A stretch of DNA of 64,000 bases from Nicotiana tabacum (Eukaryota > Streptophyta > Magnoliopsida > Solanales > Solanaceae): NCBI RefSeq assembly GCF_000715075.1, contig NC_134095.1, forward strand, positions 49,838,806-49,902,805, read 5' to 3'. Under the pieces are notes generated by a model that ran no database searches, was not told the DNA's origin, and worked only from the letters and a program-made list of their open reading frames with translations. This document shows positions 46,321-57,198 of this stretch, piece after piece. Numbering within the stretch: position 1 is the stretch's first letter; each line of letters begins with the position of its first letter. Both the position numbers and the translations under genes were made by a program.

Positions 46321-46887
46321 ACAACAAAGATCCCCAGCATAAATTAAAGTTTAGAAGTCGGAAGGAAGGCAACACTAGTCAGAAGAAGGCAGTTCAAGCT
46401 TCGAAGGAAAATAATTCGAAGCTCACAAGAAGGAAATAAGCAGTTCAAATTCGAAATCAAGAGAAGACTACGAGTCAAGACAGAAAGAAAGAAACATCAG
46501 AGTAAACACCAGTCAGCAAGACATCAAAGCAACAAGAGACACAAGAGCAAGACTGAAGATCTAGATTAGATTTGTAATTCATAGACTATAGTTTAGTCTA
46601 GCTTCTTGTTTTCTTTTAGCATGATGTAATAAGGAGGTCAGTAAGTAGCGATAGCAGTAGCAATAGCAGTAACAGTAAATCCACAGCTTCTCGGTAGTCC
46701 CAACTACCAAAACTTCCCGAACTACATTGACCTGATTCCTTTTTAGCCAAGGATATGTAGGAAACCTTTGAAGCAGAGGTTCGGTCAAATCTTTCAAAAA
46801 TACTTCCCACGGAGTGTTCAAAACGGGCAAAAATCGCTCGTATCCACTCACTTTATCTTTTCACGGAAAACTCTTTGTGTTTTCGGG
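46321..46887 (+). other. Ogre 3' untranslated region, part 2
   Basis: Purine-rich sequence, then the fourth copy of the four-fold motif (46719-46766) and the polypurine tract. A GTAGCGATAGCAGTAGCAAT-like short repeat lies at 46644-46675. Minus-strand open frames here are low-complexity and not genes. Confidence 0.7.
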
Positions 46888-46901
46888 AAAAGAGGGGCAG
46901 C
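46888..46901 (+). promoter_or_regulatory. Polypurine tract of the Ogre element
   Basis: AAAAGAGGGGCAGC, directly before TGTGAGCACG of the 3' LTR. Confidence 0.85.
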
Positions 46902-49900
46902 TGTGAGCACGTGATTTTTGCCCTATGAGAATTGCTCCCAAAAATTCAAAATAAAATAATTTTTTCCGTTGTTTGCAATTTTGTAGATTTTTATAGTATT
47001 TTCTGTCATTATTTGCATGAGTTCGTGCATGTTTATATGTTTAAATAAATGAAAAATACAAAAAAAATAGATTGCATTTGCATTTAGGATTTAATTTTAT
47101 AATTTTGAGTTGAATGGTAAATTGCTTATTTTTACGAAAAATGAAAGAATCAAAAAAAAATAATAATAATAATAAATTGCATTTTTAAAGTATTTAATGT
47201 CTAATTGTGTGATTATTTTATTTTTAGTATTTAATTACTTGTGATAAATATTATTTAAAGTGGATTAGTATTTTAAGTCAATTTCGGTTTTATAATTTGA
47301 GTTAGGATTTTTGGTTTTAATTTTGAAAATAATTTAGGAAGAAAAAAAGAATTAATAAAAGAGAGGAAGAACCAAACTTGGGCCAAAAGCAGCCAAGCCC
47401 AAACCAAACTCGTCCAAACCCACACCTGATCCAGCCCATTACCAGTCCAATTCAGTCTGTCTCCAGCATCACCGAAACGACGTCGTTTCAGGCCTTTTGA
47501 TATGAACTGTTGAATCAGCCTGATCGAACGGTCCAATCCGTTCCTCAAAACCCGACCCATTCCCATACCCGGACCGCCTAGTTAATACACAAAACGACCC
47601 CGTTTCATTAGAAGGTTATTCAGAGCCGTTGGATTTCAATTATCCAACAATCCAAATTAATCAGCTAATTTAATATACCCCAAAACCCTACCCCTACCCC
47701 AAACCAACCCCCCCCCTCATTCGTCTCTCTTCAGAGACCAAAAATCACCGCCTCACTCCGCTGCTTTCCGCCCGCCAGAAATCGTCCACGGTGGCGAACG
47801 GTGGCTAGTTACCCCCAAAAGTACACCCCAGAACCCCTTCGACCTCCTCTTCCCAAATCCTTGCTCCAATTCCGTCGAATATCCCTGGAACGGTTCAAAT
47901 ATTAAATCGAAAGGACGAACCCTAGCGCCGCCCTAACTCTCTCCAGTGGCGGCGCCACCTCCAATCGACCCCAAACTAACACCACTTGACCACCACAACT
48001 TCCCCTTCCCTAATCCATAATCAGTTTCCTTCGAATGGAGTCCAACCTGCCTGAATCTCAAATCCAAAAGCCAAACTTGAACTCGAAGCTGTTAATAATT
48101 TTAGAGCCGAGTTCGTCACAAAATAGTGTTACTCACTTGTTTATACAAAGAACAAGTTACTAACATTATTTGGCGATGGAATCGGAAAGTCAAGATACCA
48201 GATTCTTTTTCAGTTCAGTCGGCAAGTTCTTCCATTTTTCTGTGTTTATTGGATTAAGTGGTTATTTCCCTCTTCACTTTTTCTTCTTCTGGTCAATTTC
48301 ATCTTAAATTTGATCAGTTTCTTTGTATGAATTATTTTTTTTCATTGTTGTTTCTTTAAGACTGGTCTTATGGATTCATTTCGATATCAGTAGGCTTTGA
48401 AGTGGTATCCCGTTTAATCATTTGGTCAGAATAATTAGGATTAGTTCAGTAGTTTAGTATAATTTCTTGTTTAAATGAGTGTGATGATCGACTGACTAGT
48501 CTAAGTTTAGTGCAAGTGGTCATTAATTAAGTATGCTAACAAATGGTAGTGGCGCACTACCAAATTAATTAAAAGCACTAGGTTAGTGGAGCGAATAAAA
48601 AATGGAAAAGGGGACTTGTAGTGGCTAGCTTAATGTCCTTTTAGAATTAGAAAGTAAGATAACATAGGGGACATTTCCAAAAGCTGAAAGAATAAAATTT
48701 TAAAGAAAGAGAGGAGCTAGAAAGGGCTAGTTGATGAGGTATATAACTGGGAACACCCACGGATAGAGGGGGAGATAGAGAGAAATAAGCATTAAGATAT
48801 ACACAACAGTTGGATATTCTGAAATAGGAGGGAGGAAGATCCGGATACTCTGAAATATTGAGAGGAGAAATTATGAAAATACCAGGCAGCTGTAGAAACA
48901 ACTGTTTCATTAAGTTATCTTGGTGATTTCTTAGATTTCGAATTCCTGAAATGAATCCTAGTTCACTGTTTCAATGATCTCTCTTGTTTCAAATTTTTCA
49001 AATTTTCAATTTGTCCAATCGAGTTTAGTTCATTCGAGTGTTTGAAGTGGAATGGATTTCGTTTTGAGTGGGATGTGAAGTTTGCTGAACAAGTCGATAC
49101 TCTACGGGTTTCTGGGGTCGATCTCAACACCTGGTGGTTTGAATATGAGGTTTATCTACTGTACTGCTGATTGTTTGAACTTGTTGAATATCATTTCTTC
49201 ATTGTTTACCCTCTTTTCCATGTATACGCTTCTATTTCCACCTAATGTAAAGCTTGGCTTGGAATATATAAAAGATGGATTTATGGAGCTTTGAGTAGGA
49301 GTTGTGTTGTGTTAGTTTACTTGTTTGTTTCTATTTCTTTTAGGTAGTTTTGATCGTTACTCCTCCACCCCTGAATATGTGATCAAGAGAATAACTTTCT
49401 GAATATTGTAGATTACATGATAGTTTGGATGGGTATCTCTTTTAGTTGAAGCCTTTTAAATATATTCGGTTGGTTGCTTGTTTTTGCTTTAAGGTCTGGA
49501 TTTGAGCCTGGTTAAATATGGCTAACTCAGGTCCTTTTGGATTGTTAAATATGTACTAGTTAAGGTTGTTCCAAGGTTTATTTGTCGAAGTAAATAAGTA
49601 TTTTGCTTCCTGCTCGCTTATGAGTTTCTGAAATTTATGGATTTTTATGATAATATGATTTGTTTTGATGTTGGAATTGAATCTTAGTTTATTGAATACT
49701 GCTGTCAGTTAATTTGTAATTCTTTAAAATTGAGTCCTGCTAATCAGAACAGAAGTGTATTTGTATGGCATTGTGAAGTCTAGTCATTGCCGGGGACTGA
49801 TCATTTAGCAGCTGTAATCACTAGTTGGTCACAGTTGTAAATTGACGAGCATATACTCATGCTAAGTGATTCAAATTGTCCGATGGTTTGTTTTCCTATT

Positions 49901-51072
49901 CTTGTTTCTCTATACGAATGTTTGATAGGCTTCTTATGATTAGCTGCGATCTCATTTGTATACAAAGATCTACATGAGTTCTCGCATAACTAACAGGTAG
50001 TGTGTTAAAATTGGAATTCTAGTGAAAAGTCAATTGAAGCTGTACGTGTCAATAGCACATGGGTTTTCGTAATTTCAAGCATTGGAAGTGTATTGTGTGA
50101 TTGACAGTATAATCGTTTAAGTCAACTATTCATGCACCTAACAAATGTTGAACTGGGTTTAGTTCTTGTACAAGTCATTTGTGTATCTGGCTCATGTAAT
50201 ATTGCCATACAATTGTTTCATGATATCATCAGTTTCTTTTTAGTTTGATTTGAAAATACAAAGTGTATAAGAATTTTTTTTTTTGAACTCAAGATCCATG
50301 TTGGTAGAATCCATTTGATATACATGTCAAAAATTAATCTTTACACATCTACCCACATTGACCTTCCATAATTAATGGCCCTCACAAAACTAGTTAGCTT
50401 TTTATAGAAAACTTGAAGTGCGCCATTTTCATTAAATAATCTATGGCCCTTATGTAATTAATTTTAATCCTTAGAAACCGAGGCGTTCCATTTAGTTAAA
50501 TTTTCATGGCCCTCGCAAACTTAAAAAAAATGCGTAGTTGCTTTAGGCGCGTTAGTTCAATAATATTACATTCTTAAATTCGGGTGTGCATTTATGTGAT
50601 CCAAATCCAAATCTCCACAATGATAAAATATGTCAAAATCACGAGTGCATTTATGTGACGTGGTTCGAGACGTGTTTTAATAACATTGCAATTTTCTTTT
50701 AAAAAAAAGGGAATAAAAGCGGTTTAAGTTAAAATTTGCACATAAGTTTAAACATGTACTAAAATCAGATAATAGGTCAATTATAACAGTTGAACGACCG
50801 TGCTAGAACCACGGAACTCGGGAATGCCTAACACCTTCTCCCAGGTTAATAGAATTCCTTACTCAGATTTCGGGTTCGCGGACTGTAATACAGAGTCAAT
50901 CTTTTCCTCAATTCGGGATTTGAACCGGTGACTTGGGACACCATAAAATATTTCCAAGTGGTGACTCTGAATTTTTAAAGAAAATAATCTCATTTCGATT
51001 GTCACTTTAAGTTGTAAAAAACTCCTTTATACATCCCTCTTCCGGGGGTGTAGGTAAAAAGGAGGTGTGACA
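46902..51072 (+). repeat. 3' LTR of the Ogre element
   Basis: 4171 bp, closely matching the 5' LTR. Many of the visible differences are C/T or G/A. A block near 49039-49138 differs fully from the 5' LTR. The U5 primer-like motif is present at 50959-50969 with one C-to-T change. Confidence 0.95.
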
Positions 51073-51077
51073 GTAGA
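51073..51077. repeat. Target duplication, right (Ogre)
   Basis: GTAGA, exact copy of 27995-27999; the Athila gag frame continues from here. Confidence 0.93.
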
Positions 51078-52443
51078 AATTAGGGATATGCTTCAACAAC
51101 TCATTAGAACAAATGGTAAGATGCAAGAAAAGTTGGCAGTGCATGACTCAGCAATAAAGAATATTGAAACTCAATTGGGGCAGTTGTCCATGGCCTTAAA
51201 TAACCGCCCCCAAGGAACATTGCCAGCCGACACGAACATTAACCCCAAGGAGCAAAACCTGAATCAGCTGATGGCAGTAAGTCTCTGGAATGGGAGAAAT
51301 TTAGACAGGGAGCAAGAAGTTGCGCAATCCAGTAGAGAGACTACGCCAGCCACTCCAGTTTCATTGGAGGTAGATGAATCAGCAGAACTTACTGAAGTGG
51401 TGGTTGAACCGGTTCAGGATGATAAAGGTAAGGCTAAAGAGAGTGAACAAGCTGCAGAACAGGTGATACCTCTTATGCCATAGAACCCCAACAAAGAGAA
51501 GCCAGCAAGAAGTGCACCAAGGGTGATACCTGCACCATTCCCTCAGAGACTGGCAAAACAAAAGAAAGAAGATCTATATAGGAAATTCATGGAGATGCTT
51601 CGTCAAATTCAATTGAATATTCCTCGAATGGATGCCTTGAGGGAAATGCCAGGATGTACAAAGATGATGAAGGACCTAATGTCATGAAAATTTGACTTTC
51701 AAGATCTGTCTACAGTAACTCTGACATAGACATGCAGTGCAGTAGTGACAAGACCCATGGCTCAAAAGATGTCTGACCCAGGTAGCTTCACTATTCCATG
51801 TACTATTGGGAGTTATGCCTTTGCAAAAGCATTGTGTGACTTAGGAGACAACATAAACTTGTTGCCTTTGGCAATATATACAAAACTGGGTACTGGTAGA
51901 GCTAGACCGACTTCGATGCTGTTGCAACTGGCTGAACACACAGTTAAAAGGCCGATAGGGATTCTTGATGATGTGCTGGTACAAGTGGGAAAATTTTTAT
52001 TCCCTACAGGCTTTGTTATTCTGGATTGCCAGGTAGATGAGGAGATACCCATCATTCTAAGGAGGCCATTCTTAGCCACTGGGAGAGCATTGATCGATTG
52101 TGAAATTGGGGAATTAAAAATGAGGTTGAACGATGAAGAAGTTATATTCAACATTCAGCAATCCATGAGGTGACCCAGTGAATATGCTAATTGCTCCCTA
52201 GTAGAGGCAATGGATGTGATCCTGCAAGAAGATGATGAGATCCTGAATGCTAAAGATCCATTGGGAGCTTGCTTGACAAATTTAGAGGAGATGGATGGTG
52301 AAGGGTTGGTAGAGTGGGTCATGGCACTCGAAGGCCAAGGATTCTAGAAGAGGGAACCTCAGTTCGAGTCCCTTGAGTTAGAAAAGAGAGTTACACCACC
52401 GGCAAAACCATCAGTAGAGGAACCACCCCGACTGGAGCTGAAA
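51078..52443 (+). pseudogene. Athila gag C-terminus and protease
   Basis: Continues the interrupted gag (EIRDMLQQLIRTNGKMQEKL, then AIKNIETQLGQLSMALNNRP). A TAG at 51481-51483 is at an expected Gln. The linker [20 protein letters not shown] leads to the aspartic protease: [12 protein letters not shown] (about 51775), active-site region [14 protein letters not shown] with Asp where relatives have Ala, and [20 protein letters not shown]. Stops near 51685 and 51726, at 52171-52173 (TGA, Arg position) and 52345-52347 (TAG, Trp position) kill it. Confidence 0.88.
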
Positions 52444-53808
52444 TTGCTTCCAGCTCACCTTAGGTTTGCTTTCTTAGGGCCTAATTCGACTTTACCTATT
52501 ATTATATCATCCAGTTTGCTAGCTATGCAGTTAGAGCAACTCCTACAGGTGTTACAAGAATGTAAGACTGCTATTGGTTGGACCATAACAGACATAAAGG
52601 GTATCAGCCTAGCTTTTTGTATGCACAAGATTCTCTTGGAAGAAGGGCACAAACCTTCTAGAGAACATCAACGAAGGCTGAACCCAAATATGAAAGAGGT
52701 GGTGAAGAAGAAAGTGATCAAATGGCTAGCTGCGGGTATCATCTTCCCCATCTCTGACAGCAATTGGGTCAGCCCTATTCAGTGTGTTCCAAAAAAAGGA
52801 GGAATGACGAGAATAACGAGTTAATCTCGACTCGTACAGTCACGGCATGACGGGTTTGCACAGATTACCGGAAATTGAACACAGCCACTTGAAAGGACCA
52901 TTTTCACTTGCCATTCATTGACCAAATATTGGACAGGTTGGCTGGGCAATCTCACTTCTGTTTCTTGGATGGATATTCGGGGTACAACCAGATCTCAACA
53001 GCCCCCAAGGACAGAGAAAAAACATCCTTCACCTGTTCTTGACTACATTCTAACAGTGCATGTTAGCCATTTTCACGGACATGGTTGAAGACATTATGGA
53101 GGTATTTATGGATGATTTCTCCGTGGTGGGGGATTCATTCGAGGACTGTCTTCACAATTTAAGAAGAGTGCTCAGAAGATGTGTGGAGACAAATTTAGTG
53201 TTGAACTGGGAAAAGTGCCATTTTATGGTACAAGAAGGGATAGTCTTGGGGCATCGAGTGTCCAGTAAAGGAATCGAGGTTGACCATGCTAAGGTTGATG
53301 TGATTGAGAAGTTGCCACCGCCTACTTCAGTAAAGGCAGTGAGAAGTTTCCTTGGGCACGCCGGGTTCTACAGGCGATTCATAAAAGATTTCTCTAAGAT
53401 TCCTAACCCTTTATGTAAACTCCTAAGGATCAGCCCTTTGTGTTTTCTAATGATTGCATGTTGGCATTTGAGGAGCTGAAGAAGAGACTAGTGACTACAC
53501 CCATCATTGTTGCACCCAACTGAGAGCAACCGTTCGAGCTCATATGCGACGCAAGTGACTATGCTATAGGAGCAGTCTTGGGGCAGCGAAAGGATAAACT
53601 GATGCACCCAATTTACTATGCAAGAAGAACGCTAAGCGGTGCACAACTCAATTACACCATGACAGAAAAAGAGATGTCTGTCATTTTTGCATTCGACAAA
53701 TTCAGGTCATACATGATTGGTTCAAAATTTATTATTTATACTGACCATGCAGTAATTAGGTACCTGATAGAAAAGGAGTCAAAGCCCCGCTTGATTCGCT
53801 AGGTTCTT
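52444..53808 (+). pseudogene. Athila reverse transcriptase and RNase H
   Basis: RT start [20 protein letters not shown], then [20 protein letters not shown] and [16 protein letters not shown]. The stretch 52815-53060 has lost its frame but still shows FLDGYSGYNQ-like sequence. The catalytic box reads VFMDDFSVVGDSFEDCL (near 53101). ILGHRVSSKG-like and RSFLGHAGFYRRFIKDFSKI follow. RNase H continues near 53536 ([49 protein letters not shown]). Stops at 53477, 53521 and 53800. Confidence 0.88.
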
Positions 53809-55278
53809 TTGCTACAAGAATTCGATCTGGAGATCCGGGAAAGAAAAGGGACAGAGAACCAAGTAGCTGACCACATCTCAAGGTTGGAAGGAGCTGAAAG
53901 GAAGGTAGAGGTTGAGGATATAATAGAGAAATTCCCAGATGAACAGTTACTAGCAGTGACAATAGAGGAAACGCCATGGTATGCTAATATTGCTAATTAT
54001 TTAGCAGGCGGTATTGTACCTTATGAACTCTTCTCAATTCAAAAGATTAGTTCTTTTGCGATTGTCGGTCTTATTATTGGGATTAACCTCTACTGTTTAA
54101 AATATGTGTAGATAACATGATCCGGAGGTGTATCCCCGAGAAAGATCAACATTCTGTTTTGCAGGCTTGCCATGCTTCACCATATGGGGGACATTTTGGA
54201 GGAATTCGGACAGCAGCTAAAGTGTTGGAATCGGGTTTGTATTGGCCAACTCTGTTCAAGGATGCCCACGTTTGGGTCAAAATTTGTGATGAATGCCAAA
54301 GGAAAGGCTACATATCTCGCTGTCACGAGATGCCAATGACCACAATTCAAGGGGTGGAGTTTTTGATATATGAGGAATCGACTTTATGGGGCCGTTTGTC
54401 AGCTCGTATGGTAACAAATATACATTGATAGCGATTGACTATGTCTCCAAGTAGGTCGAAGCGGTGGCTCTCCCAACCAATGATGCAAAAGGGGTAACAG
54501 GCTTTCTCAAGAAAAACATCTTCACACATTTTGGCACCCCGAGAGCTATAATCAGTGATGGTGGAACCAAATTTTGCAATAGAGCATTCGCACGGTTGTT
54601 GGAAAAGTATGGAGTTTATTATAAAATGACCACCCCTTATCACCCACAGTCGAGTGGGCAAGTCGAAGTGTCAAATAGGGAATTAAAAGTGTCCTTACAA
54701 AAATAGTGAACGCAACAAGAACCGAATGAGCGAAGAAGCTGGATGATGCATTGTGGGCGTACCGCACAGCCTTCAAAACTCCAATCAGTATGTCACCGTA
54801 CAAGTTGGTGTTTGGAAAGGCATGCCACCTTCCGGTAGAGCTTGAACATAAAGCACTTTGGGCATTACAGCAATTGAACTTGGATATGGAGATAGCAGGC
54901 ACCAGCAGAGTCACTAGGTTACATGAGCTAGAGGAATTCAGGTTCCAGGCATTTGAGAGTGCTGGATTATACAAAGAAAGGATGAAACTAATGCATGATA
55001 AGCACATCTTGGATCGGAACTTCAAATCCAGAGATCTAGTGTTGTTATACAACTCGAGATTGAGATTGTTTCCGGGTAAGTTGAAGTCTCGAGGGTCAGG
55101 ACCCTTCAGAGTGGTGCAAATGTTCTTAAGTGGAGCTGTTGAGATTGAATCAGAACATGGGACGAATAAGTTCACAGTAAATGGGAAAAGGTTGAAACAT
55201 TACCTTGGAATGGCAGAAGAAAAAGGGGATAGAAAAATAATAACTTTGGAAGAGCCCCAATACGCGAATGAGGAGTGA
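53809..55278 (+). pseudogene. Athila integrase
   Basis: The linker (LRVREF-type EFDLEIRERKGTENQVADHI) leads to the zinc site HASPYGGHFGG ... CDECQRKGYISR (about 54172-54315). The first catalytic Asp region near 54350-54430 is out of frame. The second Asp ([12 protein letters not shown], ~54552) and Glu ([13 protein letters not shown], ~54647) are readable. The C-terminal part (54751-55278: [40 protein letters not shown]) is open and keeps the GPF-like motif. Breaks near 54045-54117, at 54428 and near 54706. Confidence 0.88.
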
Positions 55279-56232
55279 TGATCAAAGCATGCATCGTGCC
55301 GCGACGTTAAATCAGGCACTGCGTGGGAGGCAACCCACAAATGTTGTTGTTTTTATTTTCTTCTGTAACCTCCTTATAAAAAAAAATCTTTTTGACCACA
55401 ACCGCGGATCGACTGCGGCAAAAGAGAGGTATTCTGCCTCAGGCTGATGTAATCCACCATGACCACGGTGACCGCGGCATGACCGCGGTAAAACGTCAAC
55501 ATTCTGCCTCGAGCTCTTTCACTCACGTGGCCGTGGCAGGATCGCGGTCGATCGCGGTGAGAAGCGACGATTCTGTCGCCCAGGTAAGTAGATTTACAAA
55601 AAAAATTATTATTTATTTTCTTTTCTTTTCTTCCCCCCCCCCCAATAAAAATCAAAACAACCGCCCCTCTCCCCACTTAATTTCCCTTCATCTCTCTCTC
55701 TCTCTAACCCTAACATCTTCTCTCCTCTTTTCTTCTTCTTCTTCTTCACCTCTCTCACACATAAACCCATCTCCCCCAACCTCCATTCCTCTCACCCTCT
55801 CCTACATCCAGGTATGGCAAGCTTCTCTCCCTCTTCTCTTGTGTTTTATTTTAGTATTTTCCATAGTCAATGCTTTAATTGTGTAGTATTTATAGTAGAA
55901 TTTTTTTCCTTTGATTTTCTTTTCTGCCTTTTGTGGGTTATGTACACAATGTTGTAGAGAAGTGTTTGCACAATGTTGTAGAGAAGTGTGTGCTTGTGTT
56001 TGTAAGAATAATTGTTGTGGGGTGGAATGGTGAAGTACAAATTGTTGATTTGGGGGATAAATTGATGTTTCCATGAGGGCTAAATATGTTAGGATAGTTC
56101 CTTGCTCACAAGGTGTTTGTGGAATTGCTCCAATGGAGTTCTAAGGGCTAATGTGGCCATGGTAGAAGTGAAGTCTAAGTAACCACCCAGGGTTCACACA
56201 ACTCAAACCCTCACTAATAGGAGATTCTGTTT
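55279..56232 (+). other. Athila spacer between pol and ORF3
   Basis: 950 bp. Begins with the Athila-typical GCGACGTTAAATCAGGC and GGGAGGCAACCCA. Then a cluster of ACCGCGG motifs (55400-55560) like that in the LTR, a CT-rich stretch (55680-55800) and a possible splice acceptor TTTTGGCAG (56231-56239) just before ORF3. An open frame at 55392-55886 is low-complexity and not taken as a gene. Confidence 0.75.
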
Positions 56233-56244
56233 TTGGCAGGTACA

Positions 56245-57198
56245 ATGCATCCATCTAGGAAGATACGTACCACAGGGTCCTCCACTAGTGGACTGGACAG
56301 TTCTTTGAGAGCTCAGGGTCAAGCTAGTGCAGAACAGTTTGACCACGCTAGGTTTGTCTCCAAACCAGCTGAAGACAGGTATAATGCCAAGGTGTCCAAA
56401 AAATTGTTACCTGAAGTGCATATTGACCGGGAAGCCTTGCAAGTGGAATGTCCGAATATCTTTACTGAGTTGAGGAGGTGTCAGCGGTGCATCTTCTTTA
56501 AGGAACTGGAGGAGGCGAATGTACAGATGGTTAGGGAATTCTATGCTAACTGCCCGGAGCATGAGAATGAGGTGGTCACAGTACGAAACACCTGGGTAAA
56601 TGCGTCCCTTGAGGCCATCCGCCGAGTGTACCGGCTACCAATATTCACTGGGGATAGAGATACCTACATTGCTTCTCATCTCCCAACTATCTGGTGGGCA
56701 CCAATTCTCGAAGCAATATGTGTGCCTGACAGGGAACATATATGGATAAAGCACCGGATCACATTGAACTCACAGTCTCTCAATTGGGAGGCTAAGTGTT
56801 GGCTCACAATTATCAACAGTCGGTTGCTACCCTCCAGCAATACTACCGATGTCAATGGGCCACGAGCAGCAACTATCTACTCTTTTATGACCCACCAGGA
56901 TTTTGATGTCGCCAGGCTCCTCCATGATGAGATGTTCATTCGCTCCCCAGAGGTACTCAAAGGATTTTACTTCCCTTCTCGGGTTACCAAGTTGTGCCAT
57001 GCTGCAAGAGTTCTGAAAAGTCCAAGAGTTGATGGGAAATTGCTATTGAAAGCCCCGTTCCGGGCTAGCAAAATCACAATTGGGAGAGAGCCGGTAGTGA
57101 TGGTTGAGGATGATGATGAAGATGATGAGGATGCTGAGGATGCTGCTGTTTCACCACCGCCGAGAGCTGATGAGGCGGGCCCATCACAGGCCTGCTAA
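56245..57198 (+). CDS. Athila ORF3 (env-position ORF, plant transposon protein domain), open
   Basis: 317 residues from ATG 56245 (MHPSRKIRTTGSSTSGLDSS), just after a good acceptor, TTTTGGCAG|G. The globular part (ECPNIFTELRRCQRCIFFKE, EVVTVRNTWVNASLEAIRRV, WWAPILEAICVPDREHIWIK, LNWEAKCWLTIINSRLLPSS, GPRAATIYSFMTHQDFDVAR) matches the putative plant transposon protein domain often found after pol in Athila elements. It ends in an acidic run (near residues 290-300) and a Pro/Ala tail. No signal peptide or membrane segment is obvious, so an envelope role is doubtful. Unlike every other coding part of this element, it has no stop. Related proteins may extend into 57199-57345, where more similar codons with stops follow. 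Confidence 0.75.
   Translation: MHPSRKIRTTGSSTSGLDSSLRAQGQASAEQFDHARFVSKPAEDRYNAKVSKKLLPEVHIDREALQVECPNIFTELRRCQRCIFFKELEEANVQMVREFYANCPEHENEVVTVRNTWVNASLEAIRRVYRLPIFTGDRDTYIASHLPTIWWAPILEAICVPDREHIWIKHRITLNSQSLNWEAKCWLTIINSRLLPSSNTTDVNGPRAATIYSFMTHQDFDVARLLHDEMFIRSPEVLKGFYFPSRVTKLCHAARVLKSPRVDGKLLLKAPFRASKITIGREPVVMVEDDDEDDEDAEDAAVSPPPRADEAGPSQAC

Larger units (their letters stand above)
28000..51072 (+). mobile_element. Ogre-type (Tat lineage) Ty3/gypsy retrotransposon, 23 kb
   Basis: Complete structure: 4.14-kb and 4.17-kb LTRs starting TGTGAGCACG and ending GTGTGACA, perfect 5-bp duplication, tRNA-Arg-type primer site, extra ORF1 before gag, gag-protease, a likely intron, RT-RNase H-integrase, a long 3' untranslated region with a tandem array, and a polypurine tract. 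Large size, ORF1, the PR-RT intron and the Arg primer are the defining marks of Ogre elements. Coding regions carry about a dozen in-frame stops and several 1-bp indels, so it is inactive. It is the youngest layer of the nest. Confidence 0.95.

Noticed and set aside
46579..46851. Minus-strand open frames with Leu/Tyr/Cys runs
   Set aside because: Produced by the short GTAGCGATAGCAGTAGC repeat in Ogre untranslated sequence; low complexity, no domain.
55392..55886. 164-codon plus-strand frame
   Set aside because: Ser/Leu/Pro low-complexity translation of CT-rich spacer; no conserved motif and in the known Athila spacer position.
56245..57198. Calling Athila ORF3 a viral envelope protein
   Set aside because: No signal peptide, transmembrane segment or glycoprotein pattern is visible; the plant transposon protein domain fits better.
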